From: Streptomyces sp. WM4235
Lineage (GTDB): Bacteria > Actinomycetota > Actinomycetes > Streptomycetales > Streptomycetaceae
Assembly: GCF_001279725.1 (NCBI RefSeq)
Contig: NZ_LGDE01000442.1
Coordinates: forward strand, 1-31,877
Direction of reading: 5' to 3'
Length of the DNA stretch: 31,877 nucleotides
Of this stretch, positions 29,736-31,877 are shown one piece after another. Position 1 is the stretch's first letter, and every line of letters starts with the position of its first letter. The notes under the pieces were generated by a model, which saw only the letters and a program-made list of their open reading frames with translations, made no database searches and had not been told where the DNA came from. Both the position numbers and the translations under genes were made by a program.

Positions 29736-30912
29736 GCCCGACACCGTATCGGGCACCGTCCGAGCCGAACGAGCGGGCATGGAACAACGTCACCGACACC
29801 AACACCATCGGCACCAGCATCGCGCCCCGATAGCTCCAGGCATCGCCGAGGCCGCCCACGAGCGGCGCCCCGACGAGGAACCCCACGTAGTTGAAGATGT
29901 TCAGCCGGGCGATGGCCGTGTCCGCCGACGCCCCGGGGAACAGCCGGCCCGCCGCCGCGAAGGTCTGCGGGACGATCACGCACAGCCCGATGCCCAACAA
30001 CGTGAACCCGAGCATCCCCGTCCACGCCCCCGGCGCCACCGCCACCACCCCGAAGCCGAGCGCGGCGACCAGCGTCCCGCCCCGGACGACGGCCACGGCC
30101 CCGAAGCGTCGTACGCCCAGGTCACCGACGGACCGACCGATCAGGGTGGTCACCATGTACACGTTGTAGGGGACCGTGGCGAGCTGCTCCGAACTGCCCA
30201 GCACGTCCTGGAGGTACTTGGCGCTCCAGTTCGACACCGTCGAGTCCCCGATGTACGCGCACGCCATCACCAGGCACAGCGGCAGCAGCAGCTTGAACCC
30301 GCCGGCCCCCAGCCCCTTCTCGGTGTCCGGCAGGCCCCCGGCGGTCTCCCGCCTGTCCACGTAGTACCGGCTCCCGAGCACCGCGAGCGGCAACAGCACC
30401 ACCACGGCCGGCAGGTAGCTGCTGAACAGCCCCAGGTGCCAGTGCGCCCCCGCCCAGGCGGCCGAGGCGCCGACGATCCCGCCCAGGCTGTACGAGGCGT
30501 GGAAACCCAGCATGATGCTGCGCCCGTACGCCCGCTGCAGGCTGACTCCGAGCATGTTCATGGAGGCGTCGAGCGCCCCGACGGAGAACCCGAACGCCCC
30601 CAGGGCCACGGCCACGTGCCACATCTGGTCGCCGGCCCCGACGCCGAGCAGCGCCAACAGCACCAGTGGCTGGGCCCATCGCAGCACCACGCTCGGGGCG
30701 ACGCGCTTCACCAGGTGCTCGGTGGCGACGCTGGCGACGCCGGCGAGGATGGGCACGGCGGCGAGGAAGGCGGGCAGCAACCCGTCGGATATCCCGTACT
30801 GGTCCTGGATCGCGGGGATGCGCGTCACGAGGAGGGCGAAGGTCACACCCTGCACGAAGAAGCTGAACCCCAGGGACCCGCGCCCGCGGCGCAGCCGCAC
30901 GTCTTCTGTCAT
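29686..30912 (-). CDS. MFS transporter
   Basis: A 408-residue major-facilitator protein with about 12 hydrophobic segments. It starts with a short polar N-terminus and FSFFVQGVTFALLVTRIPAI; the TM2-3 loop region reads LVKRVAPSVVLRWAQ and the sixth-seventh junction is the charged YYVDRRETAGGLPDTEKGLG. The motif AFGFSVGALDASMNMLGVSL in TM4-5 is typical of the YbjJ/fucose-permease-like branch of MFS. Substrate unknown. ATG 30912 has no ribosome site but a TACGCT -10 eight bases upstream (nearly leaderless). The 3' end overlaps acuC by 50 bases. Confidence 0.85.
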   Translation of the reverse strand: MTEDVRLRRGRGSLGFSFFVQGVTFALLVTRIPAIQDQYGISDGLLPAFLAAVPILAGVASVATEHLVKRVAPSVVLRWAQPLVLLALLGVGAGDQMWHVAVALGAFGFSVGALDASMNMLGVSLQRAYGRSIMLGFHASYSLGGIVGASAAWAGAHWHLGLFSSYLPAVVVLLPLAVLGSRYYVDRRETAGGLPDTEKGLGAGGFKLLLPLCLVMACAYIGDSTVSNWSAKYLQDVLGSSEQLATVPYNVYMVTTLIGRSVGDLGVRRFGAVAVVRGGTLVAALGFGVVAVAPGAWTGMLGFTLLGIGLCVIVPQTFAAAGRLFPGASADTAIARLNIFNYVGFLVGAPLVGGLGDAWSYRGAMLVPMVLVSVTLFHARSFGSDGARYGVGHERPRVVDVGRGGNEV

Positions 30913-30920
30913 GGCGGCAC

Positions 30921-30950
30921 AGCGTAGGGGCGCGGACTACCCGTGGGTAG
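30921..30950 (-). promoter_or_regulatory. Promoter of the MFS-acuC pair with palindrome over -35
   Basis: Minus-strand TACGCT (30926-30921) is a good -10 and ends 8 bases before the ATG. A perfect inverted repeat CTACCCGTGGGTAG (30937-30950; 6-bp arms, 2-base centre) sits at the expected -35 position, a typical repressor operator layout. The regulator is unknown. Confidence 0.5.
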
Positions 30951-31019
30951 AGAGATCACGTACCGATTCGGAACAGTGATCGAACGCGGACCGGGCGGGT
31001 CGGGCCGTCGCCGGGGCGG

Positions 31020-31676
31020 TCAGTAGGCGTCCAGTCCGAGGAGCCGGGTCAGCTCCTTCATGTCGCCGAAGCAGCTGGTCGCACCGGTGAGCCGGTCGGC
31101 CGGCATCATCCCGGTGAATCCGAGCACGTCCATGCCGGCGGCCACCGCGGCCCGCACCCCGAGCGGGCTGTCCTCGACGACCACGCACCGCGCGGGTGCG
31201 AAGCCCATGCGGTCGGCCGCGTGCAGGAAGAGATCGGGGTCGGGCTTCCCCCGGCCGACGTCCTGTGAGCTGAAGATCCACTCTTCCTCGAACCATCCGT
31301 CGATCCCGGCCGCCTGGTGGCCGGCCCGGATCTTCTCGTGGCTCCCGGAGGAGGCCAGGCAGTACGCGACTCCTTGTGCGGTCAGCGCGCCGAGCACGTC
31401 CTCGATTCCTTCGACGGGTCGCAGCTCGCGTTCGAAGGCGGCGGTGGTCCGCGCATGGAGCGTCTCGTCGAAGTCCCCGGGCAGCGGCTGCCCGGTCCGC
31501 TCCTGCACGAGATCGTGCACCCGGTGCACGGCGGCCCCCATGTAGTCGCGCAGCGACTCGTCATAGGTGGTGGGGTGCCCCAGTTCCGTCAGGTACCCGG
31601 CGAGGATGCGGTTGGAGATCGGCTCACTGTCCACCAGCACGCCGTCGTTGTCGAAGATCACGAGGTCATAGCCCAT
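31020..31676 (-). CDS. HAD-superfamily hydrolase (phosphoglucomutase/phosphatase-like)
   Basis: A 218-residue HAD hydrolase of subfamily IA. Motif I is VIFDNDGVLVDSEP (nucleophile D9, D11), followed by a helical cap (about 16-85) with PVEGIEDVL before motif II (CLASSGSHEKI), motif III Lys in GRGKPDPDLFL and motif IV VVVEDSPLGVRAAVAAGM. This is the pattern of beta-phosphoglucomutase, phosphoglycolate and sugar-phosphate phosphatases; the substrate cannot be told from sequence. ATG 31676 starts the protein immediately before motif I, as usual. It lies downstream of the rRNA terminator, same strand. Confidence 0.9.
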   Translation of the reverse strand: MGYDLVIFDNDGVLVDSEPISNRILAGYLTELGHPTTYDESLRDYMGAAVHRVHDLVQERTGQPLPGDFDETLHARTTAAFERELRPVEGIEDVLGALTAQGVAYCLASSGSHEKIRAGHQAAGIDGWFEEEWIFSSQDVGRGKPDPDLFLHAADRMGFAPARCVVVEDSPLGVRAAVAAGMDVLGFTGMMPADRLTGATSCFGDMKELTRLLGLDAY

Positions 31677-31793
31677 ACGTTCACACTACGAGCCGCAGGC
31701 ACGGTTCTCTTCCGAGCCCATGCCGGGCATCCGGGTGTCGACTGCGGCCGGCGCCGCGGCCCACGGGAACGGGAAAAGGGCCCGGAACGCAGA

Positions 31794-31825
31794 AAAGCCC
31801 CGCACCCTGAAGGGTGCGGGGCTTT
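31794..31825 (-). terminator. Terminator of the ribosomal RNA operon
   Basis: A 14-bp perfect stem (31794-31807, AAAGCCCCGCACCC, with 31812-31825), loop of 4. On the minus strand it is followed by a T-rich TTTTCT, so it works for the rRNA transcript coming from the right. It starts 12 bases after the 5S 3' end. Confidence 0.93.
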
Positions 31826-31837
31826 CCCACAATGATT

Positions 31838-31877
31838 GTTCGGCGGCGTCCTACTCTCCCACAGGGTCCCCCCTGCA
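31838..31877 (-). rRNA. rrf: 5S ribosomal RNA, 3' end (cut by window edge)
   Basis: Reading the minus strand, the last 40 bases give TGCAGGGGGGACCCTGTGGG, then AGAGTAGGACGCCGCCGAAC, which is the 3' part of the actinobacterial 5S rRNA, ending in the conserved CCGAAC. The 5' part and the rest of the rRNA operon lie beyond the window. The terminator hairpin follows directly. Confidence 0.95.

Noticed and set aside
1..31877. CRISPR arrays, insertion sequences, integrases or phage genes
   Set aside because: No spaced direct repeats, transposase, integrase or phage structural motifs were seen on either strand.

Overview
The base composition (very high GC with a strong third-position bias), the codon use and the gene set point to the chromosome of a Streptomyces species or a close relative. 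The strongest markers are the rex-hemA-hemC-hemD operon with a Rex operator, the developmental pair bldN-rsbN, a bdtA-type regulator, XRE/DUF397 regulators and a sortase substrate with an LAATG signal. I see no insertion sequence, phage, integrase, tRNA or CRISPR array. Nearly all of the window looks like conserved core chromosome. The least conserved-looking part is about 9-14 kb.

Layout. 1-1432 (minus): rtcB followed by a GNAT acetyltransferase cut by the window edge. 1627-5108 (plus): two DUF3558-like lipoproteins and a DUF2637 membrane protein, ending at a 19-bp hairpin shared with the convergent lysS. 5229-8980: lysS (minus, class I enzyme) and argS (plus) are divergent. 9120-14000: a sortase-anchored surface protein, then an anti-sigma-type ATPase (minus) divergent from an XRE/DUF5753 regulator coupled to a DUF397 protein (plus), a DUF3995 gene with a lost C-terminus, a DUF1876 gene and a small secreted protein.

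14060-20484 (minus): rex-hemA-hemC-hemD, each pair joined by a 4-bp start/stop overlap, then a hairpin and hemB. Together these encode the C5 route from glutamyl-tRNA to uroporphyrinogen III. The Rex operator overlaps the rex promoter, so tetrapyrrole supply is tied to NADH/NAD+ balance. 20758-22221: a glutaredoxin-like protein (minus) divergent from a membrane-anchored HAD-IB phosphatase (plus) with a probable leaderless promoter.

22616-24856 (plus): bldN, an ECF sigma factor with an N-terminal pro-region, and rsbN, its membrane anti-sigma factor, which has an ECF-type promoter in front. 24923-27514 (minus): PlsC-like acyltransferase, degenerate SDR, the 32-codon ribosomal protein bS22 and the bdtA-like HTH gene. 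27629-31676 (minus): a putative phosphatase, an AcuC-type deacetylase, an MFS transporter and a HAD hydrolase. The window ends inside the 3' end of a 5S rRNA gene (minus), preceded by its terminator.

The most interesting points are these. The block HTH-bS22-SDR-acyltransferase ... HAD-IB phosphatase-glutaredoxin-hem resembles a block I recall from Mycobacterium tuberculosis, with bldN-rsbN lying inside it. The SDR has lost its catalytic Tyr/Lys. The acyltransferase has an unusual H-to-D spacing. Two promoters carry palindromes over their -35 regions. A DUF3995 gene ends in what looks like a DUF1876 remnant. All functional statements are from reading motifs; no database search was run.
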